Shown in pieces: positions 21,572 to 32,303 of a DNA stretch of 64,000 nt (its first letter is position 1; the number at the start of each line of letters is the position of its first letter). The stretch is taken from NCBI GenBank assembly GCA_964030475.1, contig CAXIPT010000021.1, positions 268,426-332,425 on the forward strand. The letters run 5' to 3'. Below the pieces are notes generated by a model. That model did no database searches, had not been told where the DNA came from, and saw only the letters and a program-made list of their open reading frames with translations. The position numbers and the translations under genes were made by a program. Source of the DNA: Tethya wilhelma. Taxonomy: Eukaryota > Porifera > Demospongiae > Tethyida > Tethyidae.

Positions 21572-22271
21572 ATATATACAGTTGATGTGACCATATGGCT
21601 GACATCAATACATCGTACTGTGAGACACCAAAGAAAATAAAGTCATGTTCAGGTCTTTGCCTGCTGTCTATGTTTGTGGCTGCTATGATGCTCTTCTATT
21701 TACTCAGTTAAAGGTTAGTTTAAGTTAAATTAGTCGTACAGAATGATTTTCTTTCTTGGCAGAAAAGCTCATGTAGCATATTGTTGTTTATCTCATCATA
21801 TGCATAGTGTTATTGTGAGTTAGCTTGTTCCGGGCCCAGATTCCTTCTTTGTAAATGTTTTTGCTAGGAGGAGCCTAGCACTACGTATACATATATGTAT
21901 ATAGCAAGCTAACGAGAGTTGTGCGCTAGCTGCACCTTGCTATATAGAACACTGGAAGTCTGAGATAGTGACACTGTCTCTAGTATAAATGCTTAGAGGT
22001 AACAAAGTATTTCTAGTTGTGTTTTGCTAACTCTGCAGCAAGCTAGCTTGTGATAATATTATGATCGCGACGTTGCCTAAGTAGCCACGCCCATGCAATT
22101 GTACAGTCTGCATTGCCAGCCTGGATGTTATACAGCTACAGTGAAGTATAGAAAGTGTGGTTTACATGACATTGCGATGCTGATGGTATACGTATAATCA
22201 TGCATGCATGCCTCGATAGCCATCTCAGAGTCAATGCCTAACTAATGCATTGATGCAATATAAAATAGACA
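21572..22271. other. Possible upstream exon or intron of the hAT gene; no firm gene
   Basis: A short open frame (21595-21711) gives a 38-residue peptide with a hydrophobic tail, starting MADINTSYCETPKK and ending at a TAA next to a GTTAGT. It could be a first exon of the downstream hAT gene, but no family match supports this. Otherwise the sequence is AT-rich with direct ATGCATGC repeats near 22200. Confidence 0.3.
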
Positions 22272-23670
22272 GTGTGTATTACAGCGTATATACGCCGAGG
22301 GTTGTGCACCATGCATATGGTGCCTTCCATTAAAGAAGTCCCATGGATTGTGTTTTTTTGGTGTATGGCCCATTGCCTGGAGCTTGCTCTTAAGGACAGC
22401 TTAAAAAACACATTTTTTGCTACTATAAGTGAAATGTTGATGAGACTGTACTATTTATACGAAAAATCACCTAAAAAATGCTCACAATTAGAGGAAATCT
22501 ACCAGGAGATTAGAATGTGCTTGGAGGAAGACGATAGACCACAAAGTAAGGGAAAACGCCCTGTTCGTGCATGTGGTACTCGTTTCATATGTCACAATCT
22601 TGACAGGGTTATTGACAAATATGGTGTATATTGTACTCATCTCATAGCCATGTCAGAAGACACTTCCTTTAAATCAGCAGACAGAGTTAGACTAAAAGCA
22701 TATGCTAAACAGTGGGAGGATTCTAAGGTCTTGCTTGGCTGTGCTTATTTTTTGAGACCATGCTCTATACTGTGCAAAGTTCTCCAAAACAATGAAGTAT
22801 GCGTAGTTCGAGCTGTCGAGGCACTTATCAAAGTTAAGAAGGACTATGATCATAAAAAAGAAATAAAATTTGAAGAATTGCCAACAGTAAAGAAAGTGAT
22901 TGATCGTGTTAAGACTTGTGATGCTGATGGTGTGAAGACATACCAGCAATCTGAGGTGAAAAAACTATGATATGAGCATGACCTTCTTTGATAGGCACTA
23001 CAAGGAGTACATGGATGAAATACTAACCCGTTTGCGTGATAGAATCAAAGTTCAACATGAAGAGTTTTTAGACAATACACTGACTATCTTAGCAACTAAT
23101 GGCTGGCAAAAGACTGATGATGCATCCTTTGGGCACATTCCATTGAGCAACATATGCACATGTTTTCGTGTACCTTTAAAAGCTGCACGTATAAATTTAT
23201 CTTTGGTTGAAGAGGAGTGGAATGATTTGGTTGATTATGCCCACCGCTACCTTGACATTGTCAGGCAAGACTACAAACAAATCTGGTGGAAGATTTTTAA
23301 CTCAGTTGATGCGAAGAAGTGGACAAATGTTTTGATTGTAGTAGAACTGTTGTTTACCTTACCTGTCAGCAATGGCCTTGTAGAGCGAATTTTCTCCCAA
23401 TTGAAGCTTGTTAAAACAAGCAATCGTACTTGTTTGAATGAGGATACACTTGACCAGCTTGTTCGGATTACAGTTGAAGGACCACCGCTCTCTCAGTGGA
23501 ATGCCTCTGGAGCTATCAGTAAATGGTTGTCAGATAAGCACAGAGGACTGAATCAGAGACCAAGAGATCGAACCTCACAGGCACATTCAAGTACAAATAC
23601 AGACTCAACTACTCAATTTAATTTGGAGGACTGGCAAACCTGGATATGTTCAGATTCCGATACAGATTGA
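22272..23670 (+). pseudogene. hAT-superfamily transposase (ZNF862-like), N-terminus missing
   Basis: The first frame (22272-22970) contains CMAHCLELALKDSL, the His-containing motif after the hAT catalytic domain start, and a long helical insertion region. The second frame (22972-23670) contains the C-terminal dimerisation block, ELLFTLPVSNGLVERIFSQL followed by VKTSNRTCLNEDTLDQLVRI. The two frames join cleanly if the A-run at 22959-22964 is one base shorter, giving EVKNYDMSMTF, so this may be one open gene with an error or recent mutation. The zinc-finger/BED part and the first catalytic Asp region are not seen upstream. Related full proteins are often catalytically dead and retained in animals. 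Confidence 0.8.
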
Positions 23671-23849
23671 TATTATATCAATTTTAAACTGTATAAATTA
23701 CGTACAAATAGTGTCAAATACTGTAACATTCTAATACTGCATTTCAATGTATCAATTAATAAAATTTTGTGTCCGACCATTTGTGTATGGTGTCAGGTTA
23801 AATAGTTAAATACTTGGTTAAACTGACATTTTGTCTGACAAACTAAAAA

Positions 23850-26800
23850 TAGTTAGTGCGAGCCCTGCCATTTACCAGACCACAGTTGGTGTCTATGTTA
23901 CGACGAAGCATAACACGTGGACCAACTGCCATTTTCACAAAATACTCCAGACCTGCTGTTTTGTTGGAATCAGAATTTAGTTTTGTTCAATGGCTTTTTG
24001 GTCCCACTTGCGTATACTCTCAGTTTGATCTACCACATCTATGCACATTAGCACATAGCATCATCAATGAATATTCTCTGTCACCCTTCTGACGCTCGTT
24101 GATTGTGAGCTCATTATAGAGCACACACTCATTCTAGATGTTGACAGAAGTTACACACCCAAGCTTGTATACTTGGGTTGATTGGGAGATGTTGCTGAAA
24201 ACTGGTTTACCTGTAATTGGAGGATGTCTCCAACAAACAGCATGTTCATGAAACCAAACCAGTCACTCCCCCCAAAGAGCTCCTTCAATCTGAGGTGAAT
24301 GTAAGCTGGATTGAGGCTGGAAACCATGGACACTTCGCCAATCACAAACAACTTGACACTACGTAGTGTCACTCTCATCACTTTGACTGATGACTTTGGT
24401 AGTGACCTGTAGCCAGCTGTCTTGCTGTTGTGTTCAATGGGCAGCTGAAAGAGTCAGTGAATGGTTACTCCACCTACATTGAAAGCAGCTAAGCCAGTTG
24501 GAGCACACGTGATGTCCTTGGATGGCCATAGGTTATTCACTAAAGGTTTGAACATCTCAATTAAATATGACTTACTACTACCTCCCACACCATTGATGAA
24601 CATTCAAAGTGTTTTGAGATCACAGTTGCAACCTCCTGCTTTGTGTTGTTCTGGTGTAGGAGGTGATTCTTGATGTTCTCGTAGATCCGTATCTGGTCGA
24701 CATTCAGCATGTTGATTCTGTCCTCGAGACTGATCCCATCCGAGTCATCGTTTTTTTTCAAGTTGACGAAGTCATTCATTGCTGATTTGACCTCACCCAT
24801 CAGTTGAGGTTCCTCATTGTCCTCCTTGTTCTCAGATTCATCTTTTCCATTGTCTTTCTCCTCATTATGTCTGGCTTCATTGATCTTTTGGATCTTGGCC
24901 TGTGCTTGAAGAGCCCTGTGAAGGTTTTCGTGGTGAGCCCTGCTGTCATCAGAGATCAACCTGTTGAAGGCCTCCTCGGCTGTTCCACCAACTTCCATGA
25001 GCTCACTCTAATCCCTGAAAGGAACAAACAGAAGCAAGAGGGAATAGTATTAGGCCTCCCTTTGTTCTTCTTTGAAAATCTTATGGTTTGGAAGTCGAGG
25101 CTTGTTGAGAATCTTGTACTTCCTTTTACCATTGTCATCCCTGCCATTGTAGTCGTACTTGGACGCAAAGTCGTACAGACAAACATTTTCAAGTGAGTCA
25201 CACTACTAGACCAAATTTTCATATAAACTCCATGAATTAGTAATATAATTTCTAATGAGCCATACCATGAAATACTATTTATATCATTTTAGTGGTTATT
25301 CAAGGCACTATGAAATGTGTATGAAAGTGTTGATAGCCTATGAAACAATGATGAATTAAATCCAGAGTCACTGCATGCATTAGTTCTATTATGAATTTGG
25401 TATGAATTAAATGAAGTGACCATAAGTATTATTTTATGTACATAATGTCTATTTGTATCAACAGTTGGGTAATTCAGAACCTGATTCTCATAAGCTTGTA
25501 TACCACTGCTCACACTTCACGCATCTCCTTCTGCCACACACATACTGTAGACTCTTTCTGAAGTGGTCATCCTTGTTGAGTGGCTAAGATTTGACATACT
25601 CACTGAACCCTATTATGGACTGCCGGGGGTGGTACTCTCCAAACTCACCAGTGGGAAACAGATCTGGGAAGTACATGACACCCAGGTGCTGCTGTTTGTT
25701 GCTAATAGGATCTTCTTTGACCTTCTTAGCTACAAATTGATCAATGTCTGAATGGATGGGAATCTTACTCTCCATGTTTCTAATGGTGTAAGACTGAAAA
25801 GAAGCTATGTCCTCTTGGGTAGCCTTCTCAAACACCTTGCTATTGGCACGATTCACAACCTCTATGACTTTTTTTGTGGCTTATCTACAGAGGAATCTTC
25901 TACATTTTTGTAGAGCCAGTTGATCTTTCTGAGCTTTTGTACAGCTTTTTTATGGCATCAACATTGACCTTATTTCGCCATTGACAATCACATACAACTC
26001 TGGATCAGGTAAATCTGATTGATTCACCTGATCCAGGGTGTCCATTGTTCTGTTAAATGGTAGAGGAAGAAAGAAAATTGTACCCTTGCAGGCTTTCAAG
26101 GAATTGTACATGGCTACTTTTCCCGTGTATGTCCCAGTCTTACCACTGTCTAGTTACACTTGGCATGTTGGACAAGTTGCATACTCAATACGTCTAATTT
26201 TGACAGTTCTGGAGAAACAGGCAAAACACTCAACCCATTGAGGATGCAACGTGGCAGCAATTGATCTTTTCTGATTATTGGCTTACACACATGTAGAGTA
26301 CCTCATTACTGGCGTTTGGGTTGTTCTCCATGATGTATGCTTTCAGTGAAGGCCACACAACAGTACCTAGGTTGTCACTAAGCTAGATACTGATTTTCTC
26401 TGGTGGAGTCGTTCACATGAACAACAAACATGCTCATCATGGTCATCAAGCTCTTTCCCGTAGTCAGCTATGAGTTGAGCATGATTCAACAGTAGGCTAG
26501 TTTCTAGACCTTTCATGCTATGGTCGTCTTTATCATCTGAAGACATTTCATAGACTTCACTAACTTTGTTACTGAAAAGTTCTTCAAAGTCTTACCCAAT
26601 CCTAGACACACACAACAGGTATTCTAGCTCCCCTTGTGTGAGTGCTTTCTCAAACCTTTAAAGCTCTTTAAAGCTGCAAAGGCAATGATTCAAATTGCAC
26701 ATGAACATAACCAGTCTTGGAAAATGTGTAGACACATGACACAAGATTCTGAGCTTACTTTGACAATTTGTATCATTTGAACACAACTTTGGATGTCCAC

Positions 26801-28050
26801 TAATTGTATCAAAATAGAGCCGGTCATTTAGTTAGAGAATTGCTCTTGTTGGGGATTTGGACAACCATCATCACTCGTGTGCAGATCTTGTTGTAGTTCA
26901 TCAATTGGTTTATCAAATGACTGTCTGAGTGAAACAATTGATTAAACTTTACGATCAGTTATGGCCTTGCACTCTTCAGTGCATGGCGATATCTCTCTGG
27001 TTTGTTTTTTCTGCTGCTTTTGATCATCATCATCTGATGACATTTTGTCTTTATCATTTTTGTTTTTTTCTCACAACAGTGATCTCAGCTACAACACACT
27101 GACTGGACTTTTGTTAAGTTTACAGGCAGAACTTGTTTACACTTAACCTGTTGGTAAGCTGAGTCATAAAAGTATGGCTCAGTGATAGCAGGGTGGCAAC
27201 GATTACCAAAATCTTCTAGCTTCTTTATCTTCATGGATTTGATAGATTTGGTGGGAGATTTGTGTATTCTCTACGGTAGTTTAGTAGCATGCTGAACAAT
27301 ATTTTTGCTGCTACACAACAAACAGCCCTAGCTGAAACTTTTGAAACTTTTTTGCAAGCTTTCATCAATTTATCTCTAATTTACTTGTTCTGCAACATGA
27401 GCTTTTTCCTGTGCCTTTCACATTCTTCACATTTAGGCTCAGAAAGGGCATAAATATTTGTCTCGTTTACGTGCAAAGATTGCTTTCCTGTTCCTAATGT
27501 GGTAGGCTTCATTACAAGTTTCCTAGCAGCTGATTGTTTTGGGTAATTTTTTTAGAAGCTGCTTTCTTGATAATAGGATTTTTGATGTAAATAATCTTAG
27601 GTGCATTTTCCCCCTCAGGGTTGCTTCTCTAGAATAGGCTTTCTGCTGTTCAGAGTTTTGTGCAATTTTTTTTCTAGAGATAGCTTTCTTGAGCTCTGAG
27701 TTTCGAGCATATCTCTTTAGAGATAGCTTTTTTGGGCTCTGGAATTTTGGCATATCTCATTTTAGAGATAGTTTTCTTGGGGTCTGGATTTTTAGCATAT
27801 CTCGCTTTAGAGATCGCTGTCTTGGGCTCAGGGTTTTTGGCATATCTCGTTTTAGAGATAGCTTTCTTGGGCTCATGGTTTTCGGCATATCTTGTTTTAG
27901 AGATAAGCTCAGGGTTTTCGGCATATCTTGTTTTAGAGATAGCTTTCTTGGAATCAGGGTTTTTGGCATATCTCAGTTTAGAGATTGCTTTCTTGGCCTC
28001 CTGGTTTTCAGCATTTGTTTGTTTGCTCTCTTGCTATCAGCTTCATCATC
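23850..28050 (-). pseudogene. Helitron Rep/helicase polyprotein remnant
   Basis: Read from about 28050 downward, the order is: tandem RYAKNPEPKKAISK repeats (28010-27690); a Cys-rich stretch (CEECERHRKK near 27430); a CCSCERL motif (near 26415); PDPELYVIVNG (near 26010); the Helitron-like N-domain lead-in FQSYTIRNMES and FPDLFPTGEFGEYHPR (25800-25620); a gap where the catalytic Rep domain should be (25.22-25.56 kb); the linker YYSLLLLFVPFRD and INEAR (25050-24860); a Walker A-like GVGGSSKS (near 24585); GEVSMVSSLNPAYIHLRLKE (24330-24270); FVGDILQLQVN; and RVMLRRNIDT near 23900. Many frames are broken. The Walker A differs from the usual GVGGTGKS, and the two-Tyr/HUH Rep motifs were not found. 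The 3' helicase end is truncated at 23850. Confidence 0.8.
27690..28010 (-). repeat. Protein-coding tandem repeat of about 60 bp (Helitron N-terminus)
   Basis: About five or six units with the plus-strand phrase TTAGAGATAGCTTTCTTGG recur every 50-62 bp. On the minus strand in one frame each codes for a version of RYAKNPEPKKAISK. The same kind of array precedes Helitron Rep domains in several marine invertebrates, to my recollection. One unit is shortened (27900-27915). Confidence 0.75.
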
Positions 28051-28129
28051 TCTTTATAGAGTAGACTCACGCATTAAAACGTTTTTTAAGTCACTGTTCC
28101 TCAAATAATGTTTCTTTACAGTATCTCTC

Positions 28130-29033
28130 TCCATTTTATGATTAGCCAGGTATTTTTTTTATGCATGGCCCTTTTCTTTTCCAGTACAGTAGGGATATTT
28201 AAGGTTGCTATTTCACCAGTATTCTGCTTACTAAATAAGCTGTTGTAATGATAATAAATCAAGTATGCACCCAAAAAAATTATTGACTTAGCTGCTATTT
28301 GGGAGTGGTATACTAGAATACAGCACTGTAGATCACTGTGAGTGTTACACAACACGGTTGTCAATTAAAGATCCTATAGAAAGCAAAAGAATATAAAAAA
28401 TATTATGACCATTAGCAAATGAATATTTGTATTGTTTCATCGTACCTAGATATTGTTGACTTGTATTATGTTACAGCTGCTTAAGAAGGTAATTTGTAGA
28501 AACATATAATTATAGTAGAGCCTTTAAAGCTATGGAGTTCTGGTCCAGTGTTAGTTGTATACACGGTTGATGCAATAATGAAGGCTGCGTATATATGGAG
28601 GGTCTATACGGGAGTGAAAAATAATTTGATACAAAGTAAGCTACTAGTACTACTTTACTTACCAAACTTACTTTAGGTTTGATGAAAAATGTGATTCCAA
28701 TCAATGCTGACTATAATTAGTGTTTTTTTTTCTCAGCTATATAGCAGAACAGTTTTCTGGAGCAAGTGAGACTTGAAAGTAACTTCTGACTTCAACAGAT
28801 AGCAGGTACACAAAAAGAAACAAACTTTTGTTTTTGTTTCACGAGTGAAGCAAAGTTTGAATTGCCAAGTTGAATTCAAGGTGCTATGGAAATGGTCGCT
28901 AATATAAGCAGCAAGCTGGGCTGGCCATGCGCCACATACTATTATGCGCACGCTCTGATGCACACGAGCTTGGTACGTGCATTTCATAAGCTCCATATGT
29001 GGGTATTGAATATGAATAATACATAATTATGGT
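28130..29033. other. No gene recognised
   Basis: This is AT-rich sequence with scattered short open frames and no conserved motif. It leads into the next hairpin-tailed repeat. Confidence 0.4.
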
Positions 29034-29446
29034 AACTAATGAATAACACATAAGTACAATAATAATGGCTACCAAATGGAGAAGGCACTTTTCGCCTTGT
29101 ATCCAGGAAATCGATGAGAGACACAAAAAACCGATAGTAAAAACGACTGACCCGGAAGAAACCAAGTTCATTCATTCAAAAATCAGCTTCTAAAATTGAA
29201 TATTCTCCAAGAAAACTTGAGCCAAGATAGAAGAAGAAGATGGAGAAAATGGGAGGTTTAAATTGGCATGTTTGTGTTTGTTACTTTAGCGATGGCTTTC
29301 TGGGCTCAATAGAAAAAGAAAGAGCTAAATAGTAGTTTAAGAAGCCTCTTAGTGCCAAGCGCTCAGTTTTTGCTGAGTTATTTGTGTGAATATTTGTATT
29401 ACGCTAATAGGCCATCTGTGCCATTCCAGTACTACCGTACTGGGAA
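29034..29446 (+). repeat. Hairpin-tailed repeat, truncated at left
   Basis: Only the right 410 bp is present, ending ACTACCGTACTGGGAAA. Its short hairpin lacks the first stem bases (CCATTCCAGTACTACC), so it has lost the CCTGTGTACC part. A short reverse fragment of the family's GACGACCCTTTCC phrase follows at about 29490. Confidence 0.75.
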
Positions 29447-30018
29447 ATACTCACGAATAATTCAATAGCTACCTGGAAAAGTCAAGTTGACGACCCTTTC
29501 CAGTGTAAGTTATTAAGAATTCATGTATTTCGTACTCTCCTCCCCAGACCCCCACCCATTCTCCAAGGAGAAAGAGGGTCTGGTCTAATTTGAGCGATTT
29601 CCCGATTGTGCTGAGTCAGCAGTGAAACTGGATGTCATGTGATGAGTATGTGTGTGTGCCATCTAGCCACTCACAGTACTACCACCTCCCACTTGAACCA
29701 TTTGGGCCAGAGGCTGCCGAGTATTAGTCCCTATCCAGCACCTAACCCTCGCAAGCTGAGGGTGTATGTGGAGCCAACCCCCCATGAGACTCCCCCCTAA
29801 AGTTAGGGGGGGGTTGAGTGTATGCACATCGCAGGGTAGGCAGGGAGGGTAGTGTGGGGGAGAGGCAGGTGGTTAGGCTTGGGGGGAGGGGAGCTGCGGG
29901 AGTGCTCCCCTCTTGGGTGGCTGCTGGGAGTCTGGGTTGCTTAGGCGGTTATATAGGGGCTCCCAGCATTGCCCTCCAAGCCTACTCACCGAAGAAACCA
30001 AGCCCCCACCAAATTCAT
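29447..30018. other. GC-rich spacer between two repeats
   Basis: The stretch contains G/C runs, an inverted repeat CCCAGACCC...GGGTCTGG at about 29545-29583 and the phrase CCCCCCTAAAGTTAGGGGGG (about 29792-29814), a near-perfect palindrome. No gene is seen. Confidence 0.45.
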
Positions 30019-31058
30019 ATTCCCAGTACGGTTGTACTGGGTACATAGGAATGGAACTGATGGTCCAATAGCGTAATACAAACATTCACGCAAATAACTC
30101 TGGAAAAACTGTGCGCTTGGCACTAAAAGGCTTAATTATAAAACTACTACTTAGCTCATTCTCCTTCTAACAAGCCTAAAACCATTGCTAAGGTACCAAA
30201 CTAATATATGCTAAACCACCAATTTTCTCCTTCTATAATTATTGTTTCAGCGTATCTCGAAAACTGTTCACTTTCAGAATCAGATTCTTGAATGAAGAAA
30301 CTTGGTACCATTAATTGTCTTCACGTGCTTTTGGTATCGTGTGCTCAAGTCTCCTGTTGAATGGCTAGATACAAGCTTAAGGCAAAAAGCGCTTCTCTGT
30401 ATAGCAGCCATTCATTTGTACATCATGCATAAATTCATAAGCTACTTGAAAAGTCAAATTGACCATCCGTTTCCAGGTAGACAAGTGTGCATTATTTGGA
30501 ATCCGAATATTCGCTGCCTGCCTGCTTTACCTGAAGATTTCTGGCTGTGCTGGACTCTCTGTAACCTTTCAGTCTTCAATATTAGGAGGTGAATAGATTA
30601 CTGTGTTATGTAGTATTCATCATAAGATGAGCAAAACCATTAAATTTTGATCTGCTCCAGCCTCCTGAGATCACTTCAGTACTGATAGTCTGAGCATAGA
30701 TTAGCTATAATATTCGTGCTGATAGTGTACAAGTAACTACCATATACACACAAACTCAAATGTGATTAGTAGAATTAATGAGAACAAACAAGTAAAAAAC
30801 ATTTGAAATATAATGAGACCTATATAGAAATGGCCAAATTGTAAAAAGAAGGCGAACAAGATGGAATGGCTGGCAGAGTGTGTAAAGAATTATTCCTATG
30901 GGCAACATGAGGGACTCAACATGGAAAGAGAGTACTGCATGCAGCCCACACAGGAAGAATTCTGTTATAGACAGCCATTCCATCTTGTTTGCCTTCTTTT
31001 TACAATTTGGCCATTCCTATTTCTCATTACGTTTCCAATGTTTGTTTTTTTTACTTGT
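30019..31058 (-). repeat. Hairpin-tailed repeat, B subfamily, complete
   Basis: This 1040-bp copy in reverse runs from ATTCCCAGTACGG to ACTTGT. Its short-hairpin end carries ACATAGGAATGG and its palindrome's far arm carries CCATTCCTAT, again matching B-type ends. Confidence 0.88.
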
Positions 31059-31107
31059 CCCATAGTAATAATACCATACACCTAGATATTGTAGAACAAC
31101 TCATAAT

Positions 31108-31512
31108 ACATAGTAAAAATTTCAAAAAATAAATAGTGTAGGAATGGGCAGTGCGTTAAAAAGTATTGGAACAAGGCATGTCTCAATTTCGGCACATGAC
31201 TACTTCATTTTTATTCTTGATCCCTCATGCATATGGATCCTCAGTGTCATAAATCCAACTGATGCATGTGCGACAATAGTATCATAGCTTATTTAATTTT
31301 GCATTGGTTCAAATTCCTACTAATCAGTTGGGAGTAAACTAAATTATCATAAAACAAACAGGTAACTTAAACTAGACTGCCGGCCAAGAGTTGGGTATAA
31401 AAATGAAGTAGTCATGTGCCGAAATTGAGACATGCCTTGTTTCAATACTTTTTAACGCACTGCCTATTCCTACACTATTTTGTTGAAATTTTCACTACTT
31501 GTTCATTCACTT
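31108..31512. mobile_element. Palindromic MITE with about 100-bp inverted repeats
   Basis: The arms share AATAGTGTAGGAATGGGCAG and AAGGCATGTCTCAATTTCGG, almost base for base in inverse orientation, around a loop of about 190 bp. Exact tips are uncertain because similarity fades in AT-rich sequence (AGTAAAAATTTC / GAAATTTTCACT). It is unrelated to the ACAAGTA palindromes. Confidence 0.75.
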
Positions 31513-31984
31513 TTTTCAACACTACAGTATAGAGACTATTAGAGACTGCTTAGTACCTTGAGTAGAGGCTACATGCACTACTTTATGCTGGAAGAGGCTA
31601 ATGCTACGTGAATAATGACCTTTGAACTCTACCTACAAAGATGGCTGCACTGTAGTACATGAATTTATATACTAAGTTTCAAAGCTTTCTAGTTTTTTTA
31701 GGCCTATTTATGATCAAAACGAGTATCAAGAAATGGTATACCTATGAAAAGAACTTACTTTGTGCTGTCAAAGTTGGCTCAACACATTCTGGTTCTGTGG
31801 AAATCCTTTTCAAGTAAGTCAGTTAGGAAGTACATACGTAAGTAAGTTAGATGAACAAAAATGGCACTATTGTGGCTTCCCACTAGCGCTCTCCACGAGA
31901 GCTGTGGAAAGTTTTTTTGAGTCTTAGGCCTCGCATACCTTTAGTAATCTATGGTGGCTGAGAAGTACCCTCCGCCCCCCGCCA

Positions 31985-32210
31985 CCGCCGCTTTAATCCG
32001 CGAGCGGTATTTCGCGGTATTTTGATGAGCCGCTCGCGGTATAATGAAGTGCCGCTAGCGGTAATATTTTTCCGCGCACCTTTTTTTGTCCACCGCCTGC
32101 GGTAGTACGAGTTGCCGCCAGTGGCCCTTGTAAATCTGCCACTGGCGGCGTTTGCTTGCTACCGCTGGCGGTACTATGATAGCCGCTAGCACTACCGCTA
32201 GCGGTTCGGG
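31985..32210. promoter_or_regulatory. Cluster of CCGCNNGCGGTA palindromes upstream of kinase gene
   Basis: Within 225 bp there are about seven variants of one 10-bp palindrome: CCGCGAGCGGTA (31998), CCGCTCGCGGTA (32030), CCGCTAGCGGTA (32052), CCGCCTGCGGTA (32093), CCGCCAGTGG (32115), CCACTGGCGG (32139), CCGCTGGCGGTA (32162) and CCGCTAGCGGT (32195). The cluster ends about 100 bp before the first ATG of the kinase gene. Whether it is a regulatory site array or a degenerate repeat is open. Confidence 0.5.
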
Positions 32211-32303
32211 ATCATACCGCGCAGAAGTAAACTTAATTTAGAAGTCAAAGGTCAGAAGTCAATTCTAAATGGAGCCCACTTTTGACTTTTGGACACGAGG
32301 CCC

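Noticed and set aside
25200..25216. CACTACTAG phrase as a CACTA terminal repeat
   Set aside because: It stands alone inside the Helitron remnant, with no inverted partner near the tnp2-type genes.
27689..28108. Plus-strand tandem repeat protein (SRFRDSFLG-type units)
   Set aside because: It is the antisense of the Helitron RYAKNPEPKKAISK array, which has the known family context on the minus strand.
29818..30048. Gly/Arg-rich open frame upstream of a repeat
   Set aside because: It lies in a G-rich low-complexity stretch and ends inside the hairpin repeat tip.
32289..32303. Kinase start at 32289
   Set aside because: The codon there is TTG; the first ATG in this frame is at 32304, preceded by no better upstream ATG in frame.
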